Shown: positions 17,834 through 25,956 of the stretch, piece by piece
How positions within the stretch are numbered: position 1 is the stretch's first letter
How the letters are laid out: each line of letters begins with the position of its first letter
Origin: an uncultured Clostridia bacterium
GTDB taxonomy: Bacteria > Bacillota > Clostridia > UMGS1883
Reading direction: 5' to 3'
DNA length: 64,000 bases
Assembly (NCBI GenBank): GCA_947629005.1
Contig: CANRCD010000005.1
Coordinates: 1-64,000, forward strand
Position numbers and translations under genes: made by a program
Notes under the pieces: generated by a model
The model's database searches: none
Seen by the model: only the letters and a program-made list of their open reading frames with translations
Told to the model about the DNA's origin: nothing

Positions 17834-19562
17834 CAGGCGCGGCCGCGGCTTTGGCGGCGTGCTGGAGCTGGCCGCGGCGGCGTTTACGCTGCTGGGGCCC
17901 TCCTTTATCAACGCGGCCTGCCGGAGCTGGGGACTGTATATAGCCTTCGCGGCGGCCGCGGCGTGCTTTGTTGCGCGGCTGCTTGAGACCGGCCGCGTAT
18001 ACGTGAGCTTTAACATTGTGCTGGGCGTGTTCCTCGGGGCATACGCCCTTTTAGCGTTTGCATGGGCGGACAACTATTTTCAGCATATACGATATGTTTA
18101 CTTAATACTGACGGCTACGCTGGCAATGCTTTTGGCGGCGGACTATTATACGCTTGAGAAGGAAAAGGGCCTTGGCGGGCGGCTGACGGTGATGGTGATT
18201 TTTTCGGCCAACCTCTGCGCTCTGTGGAATCTGGCGTGCTGGGCCTTTGCGGATCATTTTGCCCTTGACCGTCCGTTTTCCGCCGGCATGGGCCAGAGCG
18301 ACCTTTTAGGCATATACATGGCCGTAGGGCTGTGGTGCGCCGTTAAGGCCGGCGTTGACAGACGGCTCAGGCGCGGCGCGGCGGCGGGACTTTCCATAGC
18401 TCCGGCCATAGTTCTCATCATGAGCCGCAGCTCCCTCACGTGGTTTTTCGGCGCGGCCTTTGCCGCGGTGTACATATTCAAAAAGGGAAAAAAGGCTCCT
18501 GCGGCTGTATTCGCGCTTTTGGCGATTGTTTCCGGAGTTCTCCTCGCGGTGCGGGCGGTCGTGCCCGGCATCGGCGCGGCCTTTGCCGACGCGCTGCTTG
18601 CTGGAGTTCGCCATCCGCCCGGACTTGGCGGGGGCGGCTTCTTTTCGCGGCAGACGCAGCTTCAGTCCGCGGCATACCCGCCGGTTACGGAGCTCGGCGC
18701 GGGCGCGTCGCTGGCGAGTTCCCTCGGCATAGTGGGCCTTTTGGCGGCGCTGATGTTTATTGGCGCCGAGGTGTGGCTTGCCTTCAAGTATAAAAGCTGG
18801 TTCAGCGCTTTCACGGCGCTGCTTGGCGTTTACGCCTTTTTTGCTCCTCTCGGCAGCGGATTGGCGGCCCTTATTTTGTTGCTCTGTACCTCGGTTTACG
18901 GCGAATGGAAGCACGGCAGAACCTATAAAATCAATCTTTCGCCCCTGACTATGGCGATAAAATGCTGCGTTTTGGCCGCGCTGACCCTTGCCGGCGGAGC
19001 GTTGGGCGTGGGCGAGGCCTTCCGTGCGGTGGGTATGCGCACGCTTCTCACCGATGAACGAAAGGCCGTATCGCGGTTGTCAGTGGCCTCGGCTATTAAT
19101 CCCTTTGACGGCGAAAGCTGCTACAGCGCGGCGAACGCCCTGCGTTACTTATACGAGGAGGACGGAAACCGAGAAGACGCCGTCAACGCGGAATACTACA
19201 TAAAACGCGCCATTGAGCGAGACGGATACAGCGCCCTTTACCACGGCGAATATGCCCGCCTGTTATCTGATATGGACGATTACGCCTCCGCCGTCGAGGA
19301 GGGCGGCAAAGCGGTGGAGTTAGCGCCGAAAAATGACAGCTACAAGGCCGATCTCAGCGAAAGCCTGTACCATCTTATGGAAACCTTTGAACGCGGCAGC
19401 GTGGAGGCGCAGAGGTGCTACAGCCGAATTCTGGAATGTGCCGAGACCGCCGCTGACATGGATAAAAAGAAAATAATAAACGACTGGGCCGACAAAGCCC
19501 AGCCATATACGAGAATAGAGTACTTTGCCGACGGCGGCGGAGCGGAGGAGGAGCGGGAATGA
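17817..19562 (+). CDS. O-antigen-ligase-like membrane protein with C-terminal TPR repeats
   Basis: The 581-residue protein starts with GTG 17817 behind GGGGAG. About ten or eleven hydrophobic segments span residues 13-400, with the long hydrophilic loop seen in Wzy/WaaL-type proteins (about 245-300, HPPGLGGGGFFSRQTQLQSAAYPPVTELGAGASLASSLG). A soluble part (about 425-575) contains TPR-like helices (YSALYHGEYARLLSDMDDYASAVEEGGKAVELAP). The architecture suggests transfer or polymerisation of a surface glycan, but no glycan gene cluster is adjacent. It overlaps the CorC gene by 17 nt and dtd by 4 nt. Confidence 0.75.
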   Translation: MKLQNNRRGRGFGGVLELAAAAFTLLGPSFINAACRSWGLYIAFAAAAACFVARLLETGRVYVSFNIVLGVFLGAYALLAFAWADNYFQHIRYVYLILTATLAMLLAADYYTLEKEKGLGGRLTVMVIFSANLCALWNLACWAFADHFALDRPFSAGMGQSDLLGIYMAVGLWCAVKAGVDRRLRRGAAAGLSIAPAIVLIMSRSSLTWFFGAAFAAVYIFKKGKKAPAAVFALLAIVSGVLLAVRAVVPGIGAAFADALLAGVRHPPGLGGGGFFSRQTQLQSAAYPPVTELGAGASLASSLGIVGLLAALMFIGAEVWLAFKYKSWFSAFTALLGVYAFFAPLGSGLAALILLLCTSVYGEWKHGRTYKINLSPLTMAIKCCVLAALTLAGGALGVGEAFRAVGMRTLLTDERKAVSRLSVASAINPFDGESCYSAANALRYLYEEDGNREDAVNAEYYIKRAIERDGYSALYHGEYARLLSDMDDYASAVEEGGKAVELAPKNDSYKADLSESLYHLMETFERGSVEAQRCYSRILECAETAADMDKKKIINDWADKAQPYTRIEYFADGGGAEEERE

Positions 19563-20026
19563 AGGCCGTTATACAAAGGTGCGGAAGGGCCTCGGTCAGC
19601 GTGAACGGCGAGACCGTCTCCGCCATAGGCAGGGGATATTTGGCGCTGCTGGGCGTGGAACGCGGCGACACTGCCGCAGACGCCGGCTACATAGCCGACA
19701 AGCTGCTTAAGCTCCGCATTTTTGAAGATGAGGATGGGAAAATGAATCTCAGCCTGCCGCAAATAGGAGGCGAGATGCTCATCGTCAGCCAGTTCACGCT
19801 GATAACTGACATCCCCGTTGGGAACCGGCCTTATTTTGGAGGGGCCGAGGAACCTGCGGCGGCGCAGGCCTTGTACGACCTTGTGTGCGATAACATCAGC
19901 GCGGTTGTGCCCGTGAAAAAGGGAGTTTTCGGCGCACACATGAGCGTGGAGCTCGTGAACGACGGGCCGGTGACTATTGTTATCAACAGCCGTGACAAAC
20001 TGAAAAGACGGGAGGACGCGCTATGA
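19559..20026 (+). CDS. dtd: D-aminoacyl-tRNA deacylase
   Basis: The 155-residue DTD hydrolyses D-amino acids (and mischarged glycine) from tRNA. It has the VIQRCGRASVSVNGE start, the SQFTLITD motif (about 79-86) and the Gly-cisPro motif NDGPVTIVI (about 137-145), the two strands of the chirality-checking active site. Length fits. It is coupled by ATGA overlaps to both neighbours. Confidence 0.96.
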   Translation: MKAVIQRCGRASVSVNGETVSAIGRGYLALLGVERGDTAADAGYIADKLLKLRIFEDEDGKMNLSLPQIGGEMLIVSQFTLITDIPVGNRPYFGGAEEPAAAQALYDLVCDNISAVVPVKKGVFGAHMSVELVNDGPVTIVINSRDKLKRREDAL

Positions 20027-21585
20027 AAAAGCTGATACCGGCGGCTGCGGGACTCGTTTCGGCGGTCCTTACGCTTATTATGGCAGTTCCCGCCCTCGGG
20101 GCGGGCGTTGTGGTGGACGGAGCGCGTCTCGGCTGCGAGGCCGTGAACCTTGACGGCAGCCTGTATATTCCCGCGGACTGCGGTCTTTTCACCGCTCCGG
20201 CCGGTCTTGTGGAGGAGGGCGGCGTGATCTACGCACCGTTGAGACTTAACTGCGAGAGCTTGGGCTGGACGGTCAGATGGAATGACGAAACCGGCGACGC
20301 CGCCGTTATGACGGGAGTTCCCGCCATCGAGGCGCTCCGCTCCACCGAGGGCTACGCCATGCTCGATGAAGACGCTCGCCAGCGGTTTGACAGTTTCGTT
20401 TTCGGCTCTCGGGCCTTCAAAAGCGGCGTATACGACGCGGCCGCGGCCCTGCTTGAGGCGAACGGTTATCTTCAAAAGTCCCCTGATGAGCAGGAGGCTC
20501 TTTTGGCCGAATGTCTCAGGCTCGCACCCTTTGTCATGGTCGATTTCGGCGGCGTGCCCGACCTTTGCGGCGGCGTTGAGGCCGAGATTGGAGCAAAGAC
20601 ATATCTCCCGTCCTATAATGTTTGGCGCGGAGATTTGAAGCCCGTCTGGCGCTATGAGGCGTCTATGTCCGACGGGTATAAAACGGATATTTTCACCACC
20701 GTTGAGGATAACCCCGTGGTGGAGATTTCCGCCCGTGCGCTGACCCGCTTTCCGCTGGCCGTGCGGCAGTATCTCAAACGGCTTATTTACATAGAAGACG
20801 GGGTCAACAGCTATAACGGCAGCGGGGATACAGTCTGGATACGCCTTGACCATGAGCCCGACGAGGACTCCGTTGCCCGCACGCTTGCCCACGAGCTGGG
20901 GCACGTGCTCGACAAGAGCCTCACCTCGGACGACTCCGTCTGGGAGGCGGCTCAGGCCGCCGACGGGGTGGCGGTTTCGACCTACGGCAGCAGCAGTCGC
21001 GACGAGGACTTGGCCGAGTTCAGCCGTCTTTACTTTATGACAGCGACCGACAGCGCAGCCTCTGAAGCCGTGGCGCGCGCCTACCCCAACCGCAGCGCGG
21101 CCTTCCGCGCCTTGCTCTATGCTGCCGACGGCGAATATTACAAGGATTTCAGGGCCGACTTCGACAGCCTGTCCCCATTCGAGGCCGCTGAGCCGGTATA
21201 CAGCGTTATTATGCCGAAAAACAGCCGTATGGCGCTGACGGTGCAGAGCGCGGACTCGGCCGCGGGCTCGGTTCTTGTTCTCGCTAAAAATGAGGGCAAG
21301 GATACTCAGCTCTGGTGGATACGACGCAGAACAGACGGCGGCGCGGCTCTTGTCAACAAGGCTACGGGCTATTGCGCCAGCGTGTCGGGCGGCAGCCTTG
21401 CCGACGGCCGTCCGCTTGTCACATGGGACGGCCCCGCACGCCTTAACGAAACGTGGAATATTGAGGAAAAGGACGGCTGCCTCGTATTCCGCGCACGCCA
21501 CAGCGGGTTCTGTATGGGCTTTAACGACGCCGCCGTCGTGCAAAGCGCCGCCGAGACTCTATGGACGGCGGAGGCGGCGCAATGA
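20023..21585 (+). CDS. Secreted lethal-factor-like zinc metalloprotease with ricin-type C-terminal domain
   Basis: The 520-residue protein has a signal peptide (MKKLIPAAAGLVSAVLTLIMAVPALGAG). Residues about 30-105 resemble the copper-amine-oxidase N-terminal (stalk-like) domain (YIPADCGLF...GVIYAPLRLNCESLGWTVRWND). The zinc site HELGH is at 290-294, and a downstream DLAEFSRLYF supplies the likely third ligand, as in the anthrax lethal factor / ATLF family. Residues about 400-520 look like a ricin-B-type lectin domain (LVNKATGYCASV, LVFRARHSGFCMGF). Substrate is unknown. ATGA overlaps on both sides place it in the dtd operon. Mentions of toxin relatives refer only to fold; this is a common secreted protease type. 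Confidence 0.78.
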   Translation: MKKLIPAAAGLVSAVLTLIMAVPALGAGVVVDGARLGCEAVNLDGSLYIPADCGLFTAPAGLVEEGGVIYAPLRLNCESLGWTVRWNDETGDAAVMTGVPAIEALRSTEGYAMLDEDARQRFDSFVFGSRAFKSGVYDAAAALLEANGYLQKSPDEQEALLAECLRLAPFVMVDFGGVPDLCGGVEAEIGAKTYLPSYNVWRGDLKPVWRYEASMSDGYKTDIFTTVEDNPVVEISARALTRFPLAVRQYLKRLIYIEDGVNSYNGSGDTVWIRLDHEPDEDSVARTLAHELGHVLDKSLTSDDSVWEAAQAADGVAVSTYGSSSRDEDLAEFSRLYFMTATDSAASEAVARAYPNRSAAFRALLYAADGEYYKDFRADFDSLSPFEAAEPVYSVIMPKNSRMALTVQSADSAAGSVLVLAKNEGKDTQLWWIRRRTDGGAALVNKATGYCASVSGGSLADGRPLVTWDGPARLNETWNIEEKDGCLVFRARHSGFCMGFNDAAVVQSAAETLWTAEAAQ

Positions 21586-22430
21586 CGGCGGCTCTGATAA
21601 CCGCCGCGGCAGTAATCCTCGCGGCGCTGTTCATGACGGCCCCCTCGCTAAGCCCGTCCCGCAAGCGGCGGCTGGCCCCTTTTGAATCAACTCTTATCGC
21701 CCATCGGGGACTGTTCGACAACGGCTCCGATTCGCCTGAGAACACTCTGCCCGCCATACGCGCTGCGGCTGAGGCCGGCTTTGGTCTGGAAATTGACGTT
21801 CGCCTGACTAAGGACGGACGGCTTGTGGTGGCCCATGACCCCGATCTCAAGCGGATTGCCGGAATCAAGCGTAAGGTGAGCGGCATGACTGCCGACGAAC
21901 TTTCCGCTATATCCGTGTTCGGCTCAAATCAGGGAGTACCGCTCTTTGCCGACGCAATGGAGGCGGCGGGCCGCGCCCCGCTCATAGTTGAAATAAAGGC
22001 CGAAAACCTTGCGGGCGAACGAGCCGTCTGCCGCGCCGCGGCAAGGCAGCTCTCGTCATACCCCGGGCCATGCTGCGTGCAGGCTTTTTCGCCGACGGCT
22101 CTGCTCTGGTTCCGCCTGCACCGTCCGGATATGCTGCGCGGCCAGCTTTCGATGGACTATTTTACTCCGTCCAGACGCAAAAAAAGGGGCGGAAGGCCGA
22201 ACGCCGTCAACGGTTTTATGCTGGGTTCGCTGCTGTATAATTTTCTCTCGCGGCCCGACTATGTGGCCTACGACTTCCGCGACAGAAAATCCGCCGCGCT
22301 CGGATTGCAGCGCCGGCTGTATAAAACGGCGCTTGCCGCGTGGACGCTGAAAAGCCGCCCCCAGCTTGCCGAGGCGGCCAAGGACGGCTTCAGTATTCTG
22401 ATTTTCGACGGCTTTGACCCTGAAACTTAG
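21582..22430 (+). CDS. Glycerophosphodiester phosphodiesterase family protein
   Basis: The 282-residue protein has one N-terminal membrane segment (ALITAAAVILAALFM) and a GDPD domain: HRGLFDNGSDSPENT with the catalytic histidine, GLEIDVRLTKDGRLVVAHD, and VEIKAE. The barrel appears short compared with classical GlpQ but includes the core residues. It would release glycerol-phosphate from phosphodiesters at the membrane face. I choose ATG 21582, which overlaps the upstream stop as ATGA, over the ATG at 21561. Confidence 0.88.
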   Translation: MTAALITAAAVILAALFMTAPSLSPSRKRRLAPFESTLIAHRGLFDNGSDSPENTLPAIRAAAEAGFGLEIDVRLTKDGRLVVAHDPDLKRIAGIKRKVSGMTADELSAISVFGSNQGVPLFADAMEAAGRAPLIVEIKAENLAGERAVCRAAARQLSSYPGPCCVQAFSPTALLWFRLHRPDMLRGQLSMDYFTPSRRKKRGGRPNAVNGFMLGSLLYNFLSRPDYVAYDFRDRKSAALGLQRRLYKTALAAWTLKSRPQLAEAAKDGFSILIFDGFDPET

Positions 22431-22433
22431 CGG

Positions 22434-22943
22434 TTAGCGATTAAGCAGATATATCGCGAGCGTCAGGTATCCGGCAAAGCTTACCCACAGCAAATATGGG
22501 ATTTGCAGCCGCGCCGCCAGCGGGCTTACCAGCGCAAAGCGCCGTATCATAAGGATTATCAGCCCCAATAGCAGCAGCAGCCAGAAGAATGCCAGAAGAA
22601 AGGCCCTCGCGTTGAAAAATACGAGGCTCCATGTCAGGTTGGCGGCCAACTGTAGGGCGTAGGCCCGCATGGCCGCCCGCGCCGCCGCCTCTTTGCCGAC
22701 GCGGTTTTGCTGCACCAGCGCCGCGCCCGCGCCCATTAGCACGAACAGAACCGTCCATACCGCCGGAAATACCGCCGCAGGCGGCGTGAGGGGCGGCTTT
22801 TTTATACTTTGGAATAAATCCATATTTCCGCGTGTCAGCCACGAGGATAACGCGCCGACGCCCAGCGCCAGCGCGATTTGCATTATAAACTGCCACGCCG
22901 CGCCCCGCGCGGCTCCAACGCTCCGTACAGTGTTGTTTTCCAT
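22434..22943 (-). CDS. tspO: TspO/MBR family tryptophan-rich sensory protein
   Basis: The 169-residue five-helix protein shows TspO signatures: SIKKPPLTPPAAVFPAVWTVLFVLMGAGAALV, ANLTWSLVFFNARAFLLAFFW and PYLLWVSFAGYLTLAIYLLN. The family binds tetrapyrroles and takes part in stress responses in bacteria. Start at ATG 22943 (MENNTVRS), after a GGGGGG-containing purine stretch. It is convergent with the GDPD gene; only 3 nt separate their stops. Confidence 0.93.
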   Translation of the reverse strand: MENNTVRSVGAARGAAWQFIMQIALALGVGALSSWLTRGNMDLFQSIKKPPLTPPAAVFPAVWTVLFVLMGAGAALVQQNRVGKEAAARAAMRAYALQLAANLTWSLVFFNARAFLLAFFWLLLLLGLIILMIRRFALVSPLAARLQIPYLLWVSFAGYLTLAIYLLNR

Positions 22944-23189
22944 TATTGCTTTCCCCCCCTTTTTGTTCAGTGTATGCGCGGGCCGAACAATAATGCCATT
23001 TGAGCTTGGCTGATTTTGGCCGCGCACGACTGCGGGGGCGGGGCTAAAGATAGGGCAAGCGAACTTTTTTATTTTTAGGCCCCGATATTATGTGCCGGTA
23101 TGAAAAAAGCGTGGAAATAAACGGCGTAAGCCGAGCGGCCGGATATTTTGTGAACCAAGCGGATGTTTACACGGCGCGCTTATACGGTT

Positions 23190-23456
23190 TTATATGATAT
23201 TGACAACAACCGCCACAATGCCGGCAAGCACGGCCAGAGCTGCGGTAACGGCAAAGGGAATAAAATCCCAGTCGCGGGGTTTTTTAGGACTGCGGGGAAG
23301 GGGAGCGGGCGCGAAATACTCTTCCACTATCCGCTCGGCCTCAAAAACCGCGCTGCGGCTTTCCTCGCTGCCGTCCTTCAGCACAAAGAACGCCTGGTCG
23401 AAGTGGCGCGATTTGAGGTCGCTTAGGACGATAATTTTTCTTTCCCTGCTTTTCAA
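23190..23456 (-). CDS. Small membrane-anchored protein coupled to spoIIE
   Basis: The 88-residue product (MKSRERKIIVLSDLKSRHFD...) starts with TTG at 23456, overlapping the spoIIE TGA stop by two bases within TTGA, with AAGGAGG 8 nt upstream. A soluble part (about 1-65) precedes one C-terminal membrane segment (FIPFAVTAALAVLAGIVAVVVNII). The coupling implies co-expression with spoIIE in early sporulation. I recognise no family with a known role. An overlapping 198-residue frame in the same phase extends back into spoIIE and is unlikely. Confidence 0.68.
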   Translation of the reverse strand: MKSRERKIIVLSDLKSRHFDQAFFVLKDGSEESRSAVFEAERIVEEYFAPAPLPRSPKKPRDWDFIPFAVTAALAVLAGIVAVVVNII

Positions 23457-25732
23457 GCCCTTTTCCTCCTTATACTCGCGGCGATTACGGTCAGGTCGTC
23501 GCCGGGGACGCCGCCCGAATGGTCGCGGGCGCGGTTCAGTATTTCCGAGGCCAGCCGCTGGGGCGTGGCAAGGGCCCCGTGCTCGATGAGTTCCTTTATC
23601 CACCCGCTTTCGCCGCTGCCCGAGAGCGCCACGCCGTCGCTGATAAGCACAAGAGTGCTTTCGTCCTCCATGCGCCGCTCGTAGCACTCGGCTCCTCCGG
23701 CAGCGGCGGCTCCCGCGGGCAGCCCGCCGGGAGCTATTTCCTCGGCGGCGCCCTTTTGGCTGAGATACGTGGCCGCGCCGCCGCACTTATAAAGCTTCGC
23801 TTTTCCTCCGAGCTCCGCCACGCACAGGTCAATGGCGGTATAGCTGCCGGCGTTGCTGCCTATTATCAGAGAATTTGTAAGGTTGATGGCCTCCTCGGCC
23901 TCCATTCCCGCCTCCATCAGCGAAATCAGCATTTCGGCGCACAGGCGGCTTTCGCGGGCGGCCCTGTCGCCGCTGCCCATGCCGTCGCACAGGGCCATGA
24001 CAAAGGTGTCGCGGTCGAGCAGGCAGCATATCGGGAAGTCTCCGCTGACGCGGCGATTCTCCCTGACTGCCGAGGCTACGGCCGCATCCACGTCGTAGTC
24101 GGGAGCCACCACGTAGCGGCAGCGGCAGACGCCGCAGCTCTTGAGGCCGGTCTTAGCGAATTTCAGACCGGTGGCCTGCTCCAGCACCGATGGCACAAAC
24201 TCCTCGCAGCAGCCAAGCTCGCCGCAGCCGCGCAGCGTCAGGCGAACCTCCATCTCGTCTCCCTCGCCGGTGACGTAAACGTCCCGCGAGTCTATGCCCA
24301 GCCGCCGCAGCCGAGAGCGCACGTCGTCTGAGAGCAGCTCGTCGCACAGCTCCGCCGCCGGCGGCTTTGCGGCAAGGCGCGAGATTATGGCGCTGACGCC
24401 GCCGAATCCCGTCAGCATTGAAGCCTGAAGCTCGCGGCGGCGGGCGCTCCACACAAGGTCGTTTCGGTAGAGCTCGTGCATTTTGGCAAACTCCTCGGCA
24501 AAAATATCGGGCCGTATACAGTGCGAGGGCGCGAGCTCGCCCGTGGGCTTTTCGCCCCGCAGCAGGGCCTCGGCCAGACGGTCCATGGCCTCGCGGGTGT
24601 TTTTGCCGTCGCGGCCCCAGCAGTATTTTTTAAGTCCGCAGCGGGTGCAGACGCGGCGGGCCGTGCGGTCACACATATTTTGGCGCAGACCGTTTTCTAC
24701 CTCCTCCGCTGAGGGCGAGAGCGCGCGCAGCGTGGCCTCGGCCGAGGAAAGCGCCGTCCCAAGGCGGCGCAGACTGTCGCGCAGGACAACGTCTGTCGCC
24801 GCGGGGGCAAGGCCCACCGAGGTTATGACCTCGAAAAACCTTCTCGGCACAAGAAAGATAAGGGCCGCCGCGGCCAGCGAGCAGGCGAGGTTTATGAGCA
24901 CCTCGGCCGAGCCGTTGGCAAGAGCCGTCACCACAGCGTTGCTCAGGATAAAGGCCGCGCAGGCGGCCAGCTTGCCCTTTTTGCCGAAGTATCCTGCCGC
25001 TATGCCGCTGACGGCGAAGGAGGCGGGCGAGGCGTCTATCCTTCCGCGGCTAAGCGCGCAGATAAGCCCCATTATGGCGCCGGCTGCTCCGCCGTGGAGG
25101 CTGCCGAAGCGTATGGCGTAGACCATCACGAGGAATACGCAGGCCGTTTCACCCAAGTCGAGCGCGCCGAAGAGCTCAACTCCCACAAGGCCGGCCACAG
25201 CGCAGCCAAAAAGCATTGCCATGCAAAGGGTCTCCTCGCCGGTCAGCGTGCGCCGAAGGTGCAGAGAGGGCAGCAGCGACAGCGCGACCGAGAAGGCAGC
25301 CGCCGCTACGTATACCGTGGCCGCCTCGGCCGCGAGGACAATGCAGTCGTAAAGCAGGGGATAGCCGCCCACGCTCATGCTTATAAACAGTAAAAACAGC
25401 CCCACCGCCGGAATTATTATCGAGGCCAGCAGCGCGGACTGCCGCTTTGCCGCGAAGGGCAGGCGGCCCTTTTTTATGCCCGGGAACACGGCCATGAAGA
25501 TGGCTGCCGAAAAAACGTATCTGCCAACGTCGATGAGGCCGGCGCGGCTGAGCAGCAGTCCGGCGGCTCCTCCGAGAGCCGCGGGCAGACTTCCGCCGCA
25601 GGCGGCGAAGAACGCAAAACCGAAGGGGTGGCTTTTTCCAATGCCTTCGGCCCGCGAAAGCAAAAGCGCCGTCAGAAAAAGCGCCGCTACGGGAAGCGCC
25701 TTTTTGAGCAGCTTAGAGATTTTCTGTTTCAT
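23453..25732 (-). CDS. spoIIE: Stage II sporulation protein E (PP2C phosphatase)
   Basis: The 759-residue protein has about ten N-terminal membrane helices (to about residue 310), a central region with a cysteine cluster (CTRCGLKKYCWGRDG, about 370) and a C-terminal PP2C-type phosphatase domain (about 560-755: ALCDGMGSGDRAARES, LISDGVALSGSGESGWI, GDDLTVIAASI). SpoIIE dephosphorylates SpoIIAA to release SigF in the forespore and acts at the asymmetric septum. Full length for the family. ATG 25732 follows AAGGAGAG. A Spo0A-box candidate lies upstream. Confidence 0.96.
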   Translation of the reverse strand: MKQKISKLLKKALPVAALFLTALLLSRAEGIGKSHPFGFAFFAACGGSLPAALGGAAGLLLSRAGLIDVGRYVFSAAIFMAVFPGIKKGRLPFAAKRQSALLASIIIPAVGLFLLFISMSVGGYPLLYDCIVLAAEAATVYVAAAAFSVALSLLPSLHLRRTLTGEETLCMAMLFGCAVAGLVGVELFGALDLGETACVFLVMVYAIRFGSLHGGAAGAIMGLICALSRGRIDASPASFAVSGIAAGYFGKKGKLAACAAFILSNAVVTALANGSAEVLINLACSLAAAALIFLVPRRFFEVITSVGLAPAATDVVLRDSLRRLGTALSSAEATLRALSPSAEEVENGLRQNMCDRTARRVCTRCGLKKYCWGRDGKNTREAMDRLAEALLRGEKPTGELAPSHCIRPDIFAEEFAKMHELYRNDLVWSARRRELQASMLTGFGGVSAIISRLAAKPPAAELCDELLSDDVRSRLRRLGIDSRDVYVTGEGDEMEVRLTLRGCGELGCCEEFVPSVLEQATGLKFAKTGLKSCGVCRCRYVVAPDYDVDAAVASAVRENRRVSGDFPICCLLDRDTFVMALCDGMGSGDRAARESRLCAEMLISLMEAGMEAEEAINLTNSLIIGSNAGSYTAIDLCVAELGGKAKLYKCGGAATYLSQKGAAEEIAPGGLPAGAAAAGGAECYERRMEDESTLVLISDGVALSGSGESGWIKELIEHGALATPQRLASEILNRARDHSGGVPGDDLTVIAASIRRKRA

Positions 25733-25773
25733 TAGTACATCTCTCCTTATGTAAATAATGTAAAACTATCTTT

Positions 25774-25807
25774 ATTATATATCCCATGGGACAAGCATTA
25801 TGTCGAA
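25774..25807 (-). promoter_or_regulatory. Candidate Spo0A-controlled promoter of spoIIE
   Basis: A TATAAT -10 (minus strand, 25774-25779) lacks a good -35. Instead a perfect Spo0A box, TGTCGAA (25801-25807, + strand), covers the -35 position; a second TGNCGAA match is at 25833-25839 on the minus strand. In Bacillus, spoIIE is switched on by Spo0A~P binding over the -35 of a SigA promoter. Assignment here is inference from motif and position. Confidence 0.55.
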
Positions 25808-25896
25808 AGGCGAAAAGCGTGCGGAAAAATTTTTCGCCAAATTAGGCCCGCCTTCGCCGAATGCGGCGGGGCCGATGGAAATTAATAAAATAACAC

Positions 25897-25925
25897 TTGC
25901 ATAATTTCGCCGAAGCCTGTATAAT
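25897..25925 (+). promoter_or_regulatory. SigA-type promoter of the GH35 gene
   Basis: TTGCAT (25897-25902), 17-nt spacer, TATAAT (25920-25925), then GGAAAGGAG ahead of the ATG at 25957. Confidence 0.82.
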
Positions 25926-25956
25926 AAAGGTGACATATCCGGAAAGGAGAAAAGCT

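Noticed and set aside
23090-23197. 35-codon frame MCRYEKSVEINGVSRAAGYF...
   Set aside because: It has no ribosome site, overlaps the end of the convergent 88-residue gene and has no recognisable relatives.
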